From assembly GCA_017993715.1 (NCBI GenBank), contig JAGOME010000041.1:1-40694 (forward strand): a DNA stretch of 40,694 bases, written 5' to 3'. This DNA comes from Phycicoccus sp. Lineage in GTDB: Bacteria > Actinomycetota > Actinomycetes > Actinomycetales > Dermatophilaceae. Every line of letters begins with the position of its first letter. Within the stretch, counting starts at the first letter, position 1. Positions 17,677 through 28,102 of the stretch are shown piece after piece. Under the pieces are notes generated by a model. It was not told the DNA's origin. It saw nothing but the letters and a program-made list of their open reading frames with translations, and did not search any database. The position numbers were made by a program, and so were the translations under genes.

Positions 17677-19262
17677 CGCAGTCCCACGGCCTTCATGGCC
17701 CGCAGTCCCACCGTCAGAGCTCGGGCAAATCCGGCATCGTCGAGCCCCGGGATACCGCCAAACCCGATAAGGCGTTGGGCCGTCACATTCTGGGCCTCGG
17801 TGTATTTGAGAATGCCGTCGAGCCCGTGACGGCGCCCGATGCCAGAGGCCTTCATCCCGCCCTGGGTCACTCCCGGCGATCCCCAGGCTGCGGCATACCC
17901 CTCGTTGATGTTGACGGTCCCGGTCCGCAGGCGCGCGGCGATCCGGCGACCGCGAGACACCGACCGCGTCCAGACCGAGGCGTTCAGTCCGTACTCGGTG
18001 TCGTTGGCCAGCGCGATGGCCTGCTCGTCGGACCCCACGCGATACAGGGCCACGACGGGGCCGAACGTCTCGGCGTCACGGCATTCCATCTGCGAGGTGA
18101 CCCCGGTCAGCACAGTGGGCTCGTACATGAACGGACCCAGGTCCGGGCGGGCCCGCCCGCCGGCGAGGACGGTCGCCCCCCGCTCGCGCGCGTCCTCGAC
18201 GTGGCGCGTCACCGTCTCCAGTTGCCGGGACCCGACCAGCGAACCCATGTCGATCCCCCAGGACAGGCTGGTCCCGAGCCGGATCTTCCCGACGGCCTCC
18301 AGGAACCGAGGCAGGAACGCGTCATAGATCGCGTCGTGCACCAGGACCCGTTCGGTGGAGATGCACAACTGGCCGGCGCTGGAGAAGCAGGATCGGACCG
18401 CCCCCTCAACGGCCCGTGCGAGGTCGGCATCCTCAGCAACATAGAGGCTGTTCTTGCCGCCGAGTTCCAGGCTGAACCCAACCAGGCGGCGCGCGGCCGA
18501 GGCCCCGACCGAGCGCCCCGTGGCCGTCGAGCCGGTGTAACAGACGTAATCGGCCTGATCGACGACAGCCTGACCCGTGCTCGCCCCGGGGCCGAGGACG
18601 ACCGTGAACAGTCCGGCCGGCAGCCCGGCCTCGATGAGGAGCCCCACGGCATACAGCGCGGTCAGCGACCCTTGGAGGTCGGGTCGCAGCACCACGCCGT
18701 TGCCGGCCATGAGCGCCGGCAAGGCGTCGGTGATCGCCAAGCTCAGGGGGTAGTTCCAGGGGGAAACGACGCCGACCACCCCCTTGGGGCGGCGGCTCTC
18801 CACGGACTGGGTAAGCACCGAGAACGCTCCGAAGGCGCGCCGGTCCCGCAGGTAGCCCGCGGACGCCCGGGCGTAGTGGCGGGCGACCAGGGCGCAGTCG
18901 GCGACCTCCTCGAAGGCACTGCGGCGGGCCTTGCCCGACTCCAGCTGGACCAGGTCGAGCAGCTCGCGCTGGTGGCGCAGGACGAGATCGTGGAAGCGCA
19001 GCAGGATGGCCCCGCGCTCCCGCAGCGGCACCTGCGCCCACTGCGCCTGCACCGCCCGGCTCCGCTCGATGGCCGCCGCGACATCCTGGGCCGTGCTCAC
19101 CGGCAGATCCGCCAGTGGCTCGCCGGTCAGCGGTGTGTGGGTCCGCTCACGGGCGCAGTCCGGACCCGCGACCACCAGCGCGGTGAGCCGATGCACGAGA
19201 TCCTGATCCACCCCCCAGGTGGAGGTCGAATCGATGGCCGAACCGGCAGCGATGTCCATCAT
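17673..19262 (-). CDS. Aldehyde dehydrogenase, succinate-semialdehyde dehydrogenase (GabD2) type
   Basis: The protein has 529 aa. Catalytic residues are Asn170 (SPWNYP), Glu266 (LELGGKN) and Cys300 (AGQLCIS). Arg193 in VVLRPD stands where most aldehyde dehydrogenases have Lys, as I recall for the mycobacterial GabD2 type. About 35 extra N-terminal residues precede the usual cofactor domain. It is translationally coupled to the GMC oxidoreductase downstream. In-frame ATG codons occur at 19262 and 19259; TACTCT lies 7 nt before 19262 and there is no ribosome site, so a leaderless mRNA starting at 19262 is likely. Succinate semialdehyde is one candidate substrate, but pairing with a GMC enzyme leaves other aldehydes open. 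Confidence 0.9.
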   Translation of the reverse strand: MMDIAAGSAIDSTSTWGVDQDLVHRLTALVVAGPDCARERTHTPLTGEPLADLPVSTAQDVAAAIERSRAVQAQWAQVPLRERGAILLRFHDLVLRHQRELLDLVQLESGKARRSAFEEVADCALVARHYARASAGYLRDRRAFGAFSVLTQSVESRRPKGVVGVVSPWNYPLSLAITDALPALMAGNGVVLRPDLQGSLTALYAVGLLIEAGLPAGLFTVVLGPGASTGQAVVDQADYVCYTGSTATGRSVGASAARRLVGFSLELGGKNSLYVAEDADLARAVEGAVRSCFSSAGQLCISTERVLVHDAIYDAFLPRFLEAVGKIRLGTSLSWGIDMGSLVGSRQLETVTRHVEDARERGATVLAGGRARPDLGPFMYEPTVLTGVTSQMECRDAETFGPVVALYRVGSDEQAIALANDTEYGLNASVWTRSVSRGRRIAARLRTGTVNINEGYAAAWGSPGVTQGGMKASGIGRRHGLDGILKYTEAQNVTAQRLIGFGGIPGLDDAGFARALTVGLRAMKAVGLR

Positions 19263-19269
19263 GAACTGA

Positions 19270-19275
19270 AGAGTA
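19270..19275 (-). promoter_or_regulatory. -10 box of the ALDH-GMC operon, leaderless arrangement
   Basis: TACTCT on the minus strand ends 7 nt before ATG 19262. No -35 match and no Shine-Dalgarno are visible. Confidence 0.45.
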
Positions 19276-19375
19276 ACTTCGGCCCGGGTCTGGGCACATC
19301 GTTCCGGCGCACCGTCTGCTGACCCGCTCGTTGGCCGCGATCCGCGAGGCTGCCCGCGCGACTGTCGGAGCCGGG

Positions 19376-20497
19376 CTAGGACCCTTCGTAGGGCGCGACG
19401 ACGACCTCGACGCGCTGGAAGGCCTTGACGTCGAGGTATCCCGTGGTCGCCATCGCCCGCCGCAGCGCGCCCATGAGGTTGGTCCGGCCGTCGGCGTGCC
19501 GACCCGGGCCGAAGAGCACCTCGTCCATGGTGCCGACCCGGGCGACCTTGACCCGCTCTCCGCGAGGGAGCTCGGCGTGATGGGCCTCGGGTCCCCAGTG
19601 GTAGCCCTGTCCGGGCGACTCCACCGTGCGGGCGAGGGCGGCGCCGAGCATGACGGCGTCGGCGCCACAGGCGATGGCCTTGACGATGTCACCGCTCGTC
19701 CCGACCCCGCCGTCGGCAATGACATGGACGTAACGGCCCCCGGACTCGTCGAGGTAGTCGCGGCGGGCCGCGGCGACGTCGGCGATGGCCGAGGCCATCG
19801 GGGCGTGAATGCCGAGGGTGCGCCACGTCGTGTGGGCCGCTCCCCCGCCGAAGCCAACGAGGACGCCGGCCGCCCCGGTGCGCATGAGATGCAGGGAGGC
19901 CGTGTAGGTGGCCGCACCACCGACGATGACCGGGACATCGAGCTCATAGATGAACCGCTTGAGGTTCAGCGGCTCAGCGCGCCCGGACACGTGCTCGGCA
20001 GACACGGTCGTGCCGCGGATGACGAAGAGGTCCACGCCAGCATCGACGACGACCTTCCAGAACTGCTGCGTGCGCTGCGGTGTGAGCGCGCCGGCCACGG
20101 TGACGCCCGCGGCCCGGATCTCGCGCAGTCGCTCGACGATGAGCTCGGGCTGGATCTCGGCTCGGTAGATCTCCTGCATGCGGCGGGTCGCCTGTCCCTT
20201 GGACAGCCCGGCGATCTCCTCGAGCAGCGGCGTGGGGTCCTCGTAGCGCGTCCACAGCCCCTCGAGGTCCAGGACGGGCAGGCCACCGAGCCGACCCAGC
20301 GTGATCGCCGTCTGGGGCGACATCACCGAGTCCATTGGAGCACCCATGACGGGTACGTCGAAGTGGTAGGCATCGATCTGCCACGAGATCGAGACGTCTT
20401 CGGGATCGCGTGTGCGCCGGGAGGGGACGACGGCCACGTCGTCGAGGGAGTAGGCGCGGCGGCCGCGCTTGCCGCGGCCGATCTCGATCTCGTTCAC
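19376..20497 (-). CDS. guaB3: GuaB3-type IMP dehydrogenase-family protein
   Basis: The protein has 373 aa, a TIM barrel of the IMPDH/GMP reductase superfamily without CBS domains. The N-terminus NEIEIGRGKRGRRAYSLDDV and GAPMDSVMSP are GuaB3-like. VIADGGVGTSGDIVKAIACGADAVMLG is the phosphate-binding region. Aligned without gaps to GuaB2 of this window, the catalytic-loop sequence [12 protein letters not shown] becomes VGFGGGAAHTTW, so the cysteine nucleophile (C343 in GuaB2) is His222 here. It is thus unlikely to run the standard covalent IMPDH mechanism, although the phosphate loop is intact. TAGGGT 6 nt before the GTG start suggests a leaderless transcript. The ALDH-GMC operon follows 113 nt downstream. 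Confidence 0.93.
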   Translation of the reverse strand: MNEIEIGRGKRGRRAYSLDDVAVVPSRRTRDPEDVSISWQIDAYHFDVPVMGAPMDSVMSPQTAITLGRLGGLPVLDLEGLWTRYEDPTPLLEEIAGLSKGQATRRMQEIYRAEIQPELIVERLREIRAAGVTVAGALTPQRTQQFWKVVVDAGVDLFVIRGTTVSAEHVSGRAEPLNLKRFIYELDVPVIVGGAATYTASLHLMRTGAAGVLVGFGGGAAHTTWRTLGIHAPMASAIADVAAARRDYLDESGGRYVHVIADGGVGTSGDIVKAIACGADAVMLGAALARTVESPGQGYHWGPEAHHAELPRGERVKVARVGTMDEVLFGPGRHADGRTNLMGALRRAMATTGYLDVKAFQRVEVVVAPYEGS

Positions 20498-20503
20498 CGG
20501 GCC

Positions 20504-20509
20504 ACCCTA
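20504..20509 (-). promoter_or_regulatory. -10 box of guaB3, leaderless arrangement
   Basis: TAGGGT on the minus strand ends exactly 6 nt before GTG 20497. There is no Shine-Dalgarno sequence in the remaining 6 nt. Confidence 0.55.
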
Positions 20510-20593
20510 TCGGCGCGGGGTGTCGGCGCGGCGGCCGCAACTCTGGGCGCAGAAGACTCGGGTCCGTATGGTGGGAAGCGAGGAGGGGGAGGC

Positions 20594-20854
20594 ATGACGC
20601 GACAGACCCTCATTCGTCAGGTGATCGGCTGGCTGCTCATCCAGGTGGCCCTGCTCATCGGGTGGTGGGACAACCTGCCGACTGTAAGGGACCATCCATG
20701 GTGGCTCGCGGCCATGGTCGCCACCGAGATCGTCATGGTGGCCGCGCTGATCGACCTCATCCGACGGACGCGCACACCCGCCTCGTCCGACGCCCAGCCC
20801 CACGGCGGCCCAGACGTGATGACCGTGTCGCAATCCCCTCGGCATTCCCGATAG
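20594..20854 (+). CDS. Small two-helix membrane protein (hypothetical)
   Basis: The protein has 86 aa from ATG 20594, which has a purine-rich ribosome site (AGGAGGGGGAGG) just upstream; the long open frame reading in from further left is antisense to guaB3 and not used. Two membrane segments are visible, IGWLLIQVALLIGWWD (about 11-26) and WWLAAMVATEIVMVAALIDLI (about 36-56), followed by a short charged tail. I do not recognise a family. It is divergent from guaB3 and lies 10 nt upstream of the questin-oxidase-like gene, so the two probably form an operon. One CGGCATTC motif copy (20840-20847) lies near its 3' end. Confidence 0.65.
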   Translation: MTRQTLIRQVIGWLLIQVALLIGWWDNLPTVRDHPWWLAAMVATEIVMVAALIDLIRRTRTPASSDAQPHGGPDVMTVSQSPRHSR

Positions 20855-20864
20855 CCCGGCGATC

Positions 20865-21917
20865 GTGAATTCCGGTCCTGGAGCACCCATCACCGCGGCT
20901 GCTGACCGAGACGGGTCGTACGACGAGGCTCTCGAACGCCTGCATACCACCGGGCCGGAGTTCGACGGCTGGCCCTCCAACCATGGCCCGATGGTGGTGG
21001 AAGTCCTGAGTCGACGCGGCGCCGGCGCGCGCGTCCATGCCTGGACCGACCGGTATGCCGCCCGCCTCGACGAGCGTCCCCGCGGCCTGGATCCCCTCAC
21101 GACCCAGACGTGGCCGGACGCGCTGGGTGACCCCCGTCGATCCGGCGATTGGCTCGACTTCCTGCTCACCGAGATGGGCGAGCGCCCATGGCAGGACACC
21201 CTGGGGATCTGGTGGCCTCGGCTGCTGCCAGGGATCGCCGCGGGGGCCACTCACGCAGTCATCCGGGTCGGCCACGTCGTCCAGGCCTTGCGCGAGGAGG
21301 TCACGGCACCGCGCCTGTCCGAGTTGGCCCATGCCTTGGCCTACTGGGCGGCCCGCTGGCAGCCGGTCCCTGTCACGCCGGCCACCGGGTCCCGCCAGGC
21401 GGGGGCGGCGCTGGACGGCATTCCGGGCGTGCCCGACCCCCGCGGCGGCATTCGCGATCGGTTGGCCCAACTTCCCGACACCCCTGGGTGGGCGGCCGCG
21501 CAAGCCGCCCTGGATCCGGGCCCGGACCCGGCTGCCACCCTGACCGCAGTGGTCGACGCGGCACTGGCGGCCTACGCGGTGCAGGCGCACGGCCAGCCCA
21601 CGATGCTCGTCCACGCGGTGACGGCACCGGCGGCGGTGGCCCGGGTCCTGCCCTCACTCTCGCCGGCTCTGGCTCGGCCCAGCGTCGACGCCGCATGGGC
21701 CGCGACGGCGGCGGTGTTCGCGGCCTACCGCCCCCGCGATCCCCGTCCCCCGATCGATCCCGGCGCCCTGAGCACGGACGACGCCTGGGAACAGGCGCTG
21801 GCTCACGCAGGCGAGCACGTCCTCAAACTCGCCGACGTGGCCCTGTTGAGCTCAGCACACTCGGCCCGCCGCACCGGCGTGAGCGCGACCCTCGCCGCGA
21901 TCAGCCAGGACGCCTGA
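20865..21917 (+). CDS. Questin oxidase-like protein (DUF4243 family)
   Basis: The protein has 350 aa from GTG 20865. The N-terminal segment DEALERLHTTGPEFDGWPSNHGPMVVEVL, with its NHGPM core, and WPDALGDPRRSGDWLDFL are characteristic of the questin oxidase/AflY family, whose fungal members carry out Baeyer-Villiger-like ring opening in anthraquinone pathways. Further conserved elements are PGIAAGATHAVIRVGH (two-helix core) and TMLVHAVTAPAAV. Bacterial members are common but poorly characterised. The ribosome site is weak, so translation may be coupled to the small membrane gene 10 nt upstream. No other secondary-metabolism genes are nearby, so a role in a polyketide pathway is not indicated. 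Confidence 0.8.
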   Translation: MNSGPGAPITAAADRDGSYDEALERLHTTGPEFDGWPSNHGPMVVEVLSRRGAGARVHAWTDRYAARLDERPRGLDPLTTQTWPDALGDPRRSGDWLDFLLTEMGERPWQDTLGIWWPRLLPGIAAGATHAVIRVGHVVQALREEVTAPRLSELAHALAYWAARWQPVPVTPATGSRQAGAALDGIPGVPDPRGGIRDRLAQLPDTPGWAAAQAALDPGPDPAATLTAVVDAALAAYAVQAHGQPTMLVHAVTAPAAVARVLPSLSPALARPSVDAAWAATAAVFAAYRPRDPRPPIDPGALSTDDAWEQALAHAGEHVLKLADVALLSSAHSARRTGVSATLAAISQDA

Positions 21918-22097
21918 GAGGCCAACCCGCCTGCGGGGCCCGCCCAGCAACAGAGATTTCTCGGAATGCGGGCACGGCGGCATACTTGAGCACCGCAACT
22001 TGTTTGCCCCGGGGTCCGCAATGCCGCCCGACACTGGTGCAACCGCCCGGCCTCACCCGCCGCCTCCCGGCCGACCGGCCCCACCCCACGACCCTTT

Positions 22098-22109
22098 GGG
22101 AGATCTCCC
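22098..22109 (+). promoter_or_regulatory. Perfect palindrome covering the ribosome site of the MFS gene
   Basis: GGGAGATCTCCC ends on the base before the TTG start at 22110. It contains the GGGAG ribosome-binding sequence and its complement, so it could be a repressor site or a weak hairpin hiding the ribosome site. Confidence 0.55.
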
Positions 22110-23747
22110 TTGTCCGCTCCTGCTCAGATCGAGTATCCGGAGAAGATCGACGCCGCCGTCCTCAAGGTGGCTGGCGTCGTCGTCCTCGGTTCGATCATGT
22201 CGATCCTCGACATCACCGTGGTCAACGTGGCACTGCCGTCACTGCAGACGACCTTCACCGGCGCCTCCGACCCACTGCCGTACTCGACCGTCGCCTGGAC
22301 GGTCACTGCGTACACCCTGGCCCTGGCCACGGTCATCCCGCTCACCGGGTGGGCCGCCGACCGCTTCGGCACCAAGCGCCTCTACATGATGGCGCTGGCC
22401 TTCTTCACCGCGGGCTCGGTGCTCTGCGCCGCGGCGAGCTCCATCGAGCTGCTCATCGCCTTCCGGGTCCTGCAGGGCCTCGGCGGCGGCCTGCTCATGC
22501 CGCTCGGCATGACGATCATGACGCGCGCCGCCGGCCCAAACCGGATGGGTCGCCTCATGGCGATCCTCGGCATTCCCATGCTGCTCGGCCCCATCCTTGG
22601 CCCGATCCTCGGCGGATACCTCATCGACGCCGTGTCCTGGCACTGGATCTTCCTGATCAACCTGCCGCTCGGCCTCGCCGCTCTTATGTATGCCGCCTGG
22701 GCCCTGCCCCAGGACCGTCCCGAGCCGACCGAGAGTTTTGACCTCATCGGCATGCTCCTCATGAGCCCCGGACTGGCGCTGTTCCTCTACGGCATCTCGT
22801 CGATCCCCGGTGAAGGCACCTTCTACAGCGCCAAGGTCGGGGTCCCGGCCACTGTCGGTCTGGCGATGATGATCGCGTTCGTCTTCTACAGCTTCAAGCC
22901 GGCCCACCCGCTGTTGGACTTCCGCCTGTTCAAGAACCGGAACCTCACCATCTCGGTGCTCACCATGTTCTTGTTCGCGTTGGCGTTCTTCGGTGGCCTG
23001 CTCCTCATCCCGACCTATTTCCAGCAAGTCCGCGGCGAGTCGGCCCTGCACGCGGGGCTCCTCGTGGCCCCTCAGGGCCTGGGCGCGATGCTCACCATGC
23101 CGCTCGCCGGGGCGTTGTCGGACAAGTACCCGGTCGGCCGGATCGTGCCTTTCGGCCTGCTGACGATCACCGGCGGGATGTTCTCGCTGACCCGGATCGA
23201 CGGGCACAGCTCGTACTGGGGCCACCTCATCCCGACCCTGTTCGTCATGGGTCTGGGCATGGGGATGACGATGATGCCGCTGATGACCTCGGCCATCAAG
23301 ACCCTCACCGCGCATCAGGTCGCCCGTGGGACGACCTTGCTCAACATCACCCAACAGGTCGCCTCGTCCATCGGCGTGGCCATCATGTCGGTGGTCCTGA
23401 CCAACGGCCTGAACAACAGCGCCCTGATCAGCCAGGCCCGCGGGTTCGGCGAGGCCGCCGCCAAGATCACCGACCCCGGCGCCATGGCTGCCCTTCTGGC
23501 CGACTATCCCAAGGTGGCCGAGATCATGGGGCCGTTCGGTCAAAACGCCGAGGCCGCCGCGCAGGCCCTGCAAACGGCGGTTCGGGACGCGATGGGGTTG
23601 GTCTTCGCCCACACCTTCACGGTCGCCTTTGGCCTGATCGCCCTGACCCTCATCCCCGCACTGTTCCTGCCCCGCAAACGGGAGGAGAGCCACCTGCTCG
23701 ACGACGAGGGTGACGGCCACAGCGCCGCACCGGTCCTCCTGCCCTGA
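22110..23747 (+). CDS. DHA2-family (EmrB/QacA type) MFS drug exporter
   Basis: The protein has 545 aa from a TTG start at 22110 and about 14 predicted membrane helices. SIMSILDITVVNVALPSL is the DHA2 D1 motif in TM1, GWAADRFGTKRLYM is MFS motif A, and LGPILGPILGGYLID is the antiporter motif C in TM5. The C-terminal 25 residues are charged and cytosolic. It should export hydrophobic or cationic compounds by proton antiport. No regulator gene is adjacent, but the RBS-covering palindrome and a rare TTG start point to translational or local repression. A candidate promoter in the 192-nt upstream gap is weak (TTCTCG near 21958, CATACT near 21982). Confidence 0.93.
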   Translation: MSAPAQIEYPEKIDAAVLKVAGVVVLGSIMSILDITVVNVALPSLQTTFTGASDPLPYSTVAWTVTAYTLALATVIPLTGWAADRFGTKRLYMMALAFFTAGSVLCAAASSIELLIAFRVLQGLGGGLLMPLGMTIMTRAAGPNRMGRLMAILGIPMLLGPILGPILGGYLIDAVSWHWIFLINLPLGLAALMYAAWALPQDRPEPTESFDLIGMLLMSPGLALFLYGISSIPGEGTFYSAKVGVPATVGLAMMIAFVFYSFKPAHPLLDFRLFKNRNLTISVLTMFLFALAFFGGLLLIPTYFQQVRGESALHAGLLVAPQGLGAMLTMPLAGALSDKYPVGRIVPFGLLTITGGMFSLTRIDGHSSYWGHLIPTLFVMGLGMGMTMMPLMTSAIKTLTAHQVARGTTLLNITQQVASSIGVAIMSVVLTNGLNNSALISQARGFGEAAAKITDPGAMAALLADYPKVAEIMGPFGQNAEAAAQALQTAVRDAMGLVFAHTFTVAFGLIALTLIPALFLPRKREESHLLDDEGDGHSAAPVLLP

Positions 23748-23772
23748 TCCGGTCCGTCCGTACCGATCACCA

Positions 23773-23813
23773 AGAACACCCCGTTCCGCCGACTGTGCGG
23801 ACCGGGGTGTTCT
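23773..23813 (+). terminator. Strong terminator hairpin after the MFS gene
   Basis: AGAACACCCCG (23773-23783) pairs perfectly with CGGGGTGTTCT (23803-23813), and an inner TCCGC/GCGGA stem continues it with one mismatch. It ends MFS transcription, but its right arm abuts the -10 of the next gene. Confidence 0.8.
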
Positions 23814-23814
23814 C

Positions 23815-23820
23815 TACTCT
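23815..23820 (+). promoter_or_regulatory. -10 box of the P1 peptidase gene, leaderless arrangement
   Basis: TACTCT ends 7 nt before ATG 23828, directly after the terminator hairpin, so the promoter is compressed against the upstream unit. Confidence 0.5.
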
Positions 23821-23827
23821 CGAGGCC

Positions 23828-26466
<2,639 letters not shown>

Positions 26467-26573
26467 CGGTGCCGTTGACGTCATGCGAGCCGCCCGCCGA
26501 CCCCGGCCGAGCGGCCCCGCCGGTCTGCGTAAACGTCTTCCTCACGTGTGCGGAAACGTGTGACGTACGGGAA

Positions 26574-26604
26574 GCCTGAGGTTTTGCGAAGTCATTACTC
26601 AGGC
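26574..26604 (+). promoter_or_regulatory. Inverted repeat in the whiB upstream region
   Basis: GCCTGAG (26574-26580) and CTCAGGC (26598-26604) form a dyad around a 17-nt AT-richer centre, within a 243-nt divergent gap. Nearby are two ACGTGTG direct repeats (26544-26550, 26556-26562), a CCCC-ATT-GGGG stem (26609-26619) and a GGGTG/CACCC stem (26639-26654) in the presumed leader. This density suggests regulated whiB transcription. No promoter hexamers are convincing. Confidence 0.4.
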
Positions 26605-26697
26605 CTTGCCCCATTGGGGCCACCGGGTTCCTAACGTGGGTGTTGCGCCACCCGCGGGAGTTGCTGCCCAACTCCCCTTACGTCGCAAGGAGTAACA

Positions 26698-26997
26698 GTG
26701 GCCGAAATCACCCGGCTGCCAGGCCCGCTCACAGATCATTGGGACTGGCAGATCGAGGGAGCCTGCCGAGGCTTGTCCCCTGAATTGTTCTTTCACCCCG
26801 AAGGCGAGCGAGGATCTCGCCGTCGAAACCGGGATGCCGGTGCCAAACGCATCTGCTCCGACTGTCCTGTTGTCGAGGCCTGTCGCGCCCACGCCCTGGC
26901 CGTCCGCGAACCCTATGGGGTTTGGGGCGGGCTGAGCGAGGACGAACGAGAGGCCCTCTACACCCGCCGCACTATGGACTCCGGGATCGCCGTTTGA
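26698..26997 (+). CDS. WhiB-family iron-sulfur regulator (WhiB3/WhiD position)
   Basis: The protein has 99 aa from GTG 26698, with AAGGAG 5 nt upstream. Cys23, Cys53, Cys56 and Cys62 (C...C-x2-C-x5-C) bind the [4Fe-4S] cluster. GVWGG at residues 74-78 is the invariant turn, followed by a basic C-terminal stretch. WhiB proteins bind the sigma factor and sense redox or nitric oxide to alter transcription. The position between guaB and the groESL operon matches whiB3 in Mycobacterium and whiD in Streptomyces as I recall them, so it is probably their orthologue; sequence alone does not prove this. Note the missing N-terminal Met-Pro consensus and a long upstream region rich in dyads. Confidence 0.95.
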   Translation: MAEITRLPGPLTDHWDWQIEGACRGLSPELFFHPEGERGSRRRNRDAGAKRICSDCPVVEACRAHALAVREPYGVWGGLSEDEREALYTRRTMDSGIAV

Positions 26998-27057
26998 GGC
27001 GCGGCATTCCGTGACCACCGCAGACACGATCAACAGGGGCCGATCGACGCGGTGACT

Positions 27058-27095
27058 TCCACCCCGGGAGGCGAGTTCTCGCCTCCCGGGGTGGA
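27058..27095 (+). terminator. whiB terminator, perfect 18-bp-arm hairpin
   Basis: Arms 27058-27075 and 27078-27095 are exact reverse complements around TT. There is no U-tract. It lies 60 nt after the whiB stop codon and ends transcription ahead of the S4 gene. Confidence 0.85.
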
Positions 27096-27099
27096 CTGT

Positions 27100-27187
27100 G
27101 CTCCCCCTGCACCTGTGGTCCTCACAGGCGGACACCTTCAAATACTGGCGCGACCCGAGCGCTCCCCCTGCACCTGCGGTCCTCACA
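27100..27187 (+). repeat. 27-bp direct repeat pair between whiB and the S4 gene
   Basis: GCTCCCCCTGCACCTGTGG plus TCCTCACA (27100-27126) recurs at 27161-27187 with one T-to-C change. The starts are 61 bp apart. The sequence between is unrelated. It lies in the 233-nt gap upstream of the S4 gene; function unknown. Confidence 0.8.
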
Positions 27188-27217
27188 CACTGCCGTCGGC
27201 ACTGCGGGCTGGCCCAC

Positions 27218-27223
27218 TACGCT
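27218..27223 (+). promoter_or_regulatory. -10 box of the S4 gene, leaderless arrangement
   Basis: TACGCT ends 7 nt before ATG 27231 and no ribosome site is present. Confidence 0.5.
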
Positions 27224-27230
27224 GGCGCGT

Positions 27231-27455
27231 ATGCCGCATCCGGAGGACGTCGAGATCCGCGACGACATGATTCGCCTCGGCCAGTTCCTCAAACTCGCTG
27301 GAGTAGTCGATGACGGCGCGCAGGCCCGCGAGACGGTCGCCGACGGCCTCGTCATCGTCAACGGCGAGGCCGAGACCCGGCGAGGACGCCAGCTGCATCC
27401 CGGCGACACTGTCGAGTTGGCCGACGGCCCTGTCCTGCGGGTGACTCGCGGCTGA
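27231..27455 (+). CDS. RNA-binding S4-domain protein (YbcJ/YaaA-like)
   Basis: The protein has 74 aa and consists of a single S4 domain. IRLGQFLKLAGVVDDGAQARETVADGLVIVNGEAETRRGRQLHPGDTVEL shows the usual helix-turn then strand pattern with VNGE and the RxGRQL positive patch. Free-standing S4 proteins of this size bind structured RNA, often on the ribosome; the exact target is unknown. It is followed after 34 nt by the DinB-family gene on the same strand. The start ATG CCG is chosen because a -10 box lies 7 nt upstream. Confidence 0.88.
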   Translation: MPHPEDVEIRDDMIRLGQFLKLAGVVDDGAQARETVADGLVIVNGEAETRRGRQLHPGDTVELADGPVLRVTRG

Positions 27456-27489
27456 CGCGGTCCGCGGCCTCGGCTGGTTGACTCGGGAC

Positions 27490-28092
27490 ATGAGCGAGCC
27501 CATCACCCCCGTCAGTGACCCTCTCAAGGGCCCTCTCGTGCGCTACCTGGACCTGGCGCGGGACGCCGTCCGCTGGAAGCTCGAGGGCGTCAGCGACACC
27601 GACCTGCGTCGACCGCTCACCCCGACCGGCAGCAACCTGCTCGGGATCTACAAACACCTAGCCATTGTTGAGGCCGGCTACCTGGGTGTCACGTTCGCCC
27701 GGCCCTTTCCCGAGGCGCTGGCCGGCTACGCCGACGACGACCCGGTCAACATCGACATGTACGCCACGGCCCAGGAGTCGACCGCCGACATCATCGGACT
27801 CGCAGAGCGCGTGCGGGCTCATGGGGACGCGACTCTGGCGGCACTGACCCTGGACGCGACCGGCACGGTGCCCTGGTGGCCTCAAGAGCGCAACACGGTG
27901 ACCGTCGGCCAGATCCTGATCCACCTGATCGCCGAATGGAACCGGCACGCCGGTCACGTCGACATCCTGCGCGAGCAGCTCGACGGGGCGGTCGGGCTGC
28001 GCGACGGGATGAGCAATCTGCCCCCGGACGACGAGATCGACTGGCCGGCCTACGTCGCCCAACTCCAGGCCATTGCCGACCAGCACCGCTAG
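27490..28092 (+). CDS. DinB/DUF664-family protein (possible mycothiol-dependent enzyme)
   Basis: The protein has 200 aa from ATG 27490. It is a four-helix-bundle DinB-superfamily protein. The metal-binding histidines are His56 in IYKHLAIVE and His154/His158-type residues in ILIHLIAEWNRHAGHVDILRE, the typical H-x(about 80-100)-H-x3-H set. DUF664 members in actinobacteria include mycothiol-dependent maleylpyruvate isomerases and other thiol transferases; many are uncharacterised. It is downstream of the S4 gene with a 34-nt gap and is convergent with groEL. TTGACT lies 6 nt before the ATG, which could be a poor leaderless -10. The 273 nt after it hold three 61-bp repeats and a terminator. Confidence 0.85.
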   Translation: MSEPITPVSDPLKGPLVRYLDLARDAVRWKLEGVSDTDLRRPLTPTGSNLLGIYKHLAIVEAGYLGVTFARPFPEALAGYADDDPVNIDMYATAQESTADIIGLAERVRAHGDATLAALTLDATGTVPWWPQERNTVTVGQILIHLIAEWNRHAGHVDILREQLDGAVGLRDGMSNLPPDDEIDWPAYVAQLQAIADQHR

Positions 28093-28102
28093 TTGTACTG
28101 CC

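Noticed and set aside
22239-23720. Antisense ORF over the MFS gene (493 aa)
   Set aside because: Composition is His/Asp/Gly-rich as expected for the complement of a GC-rich membrane-protein gene; no motif.
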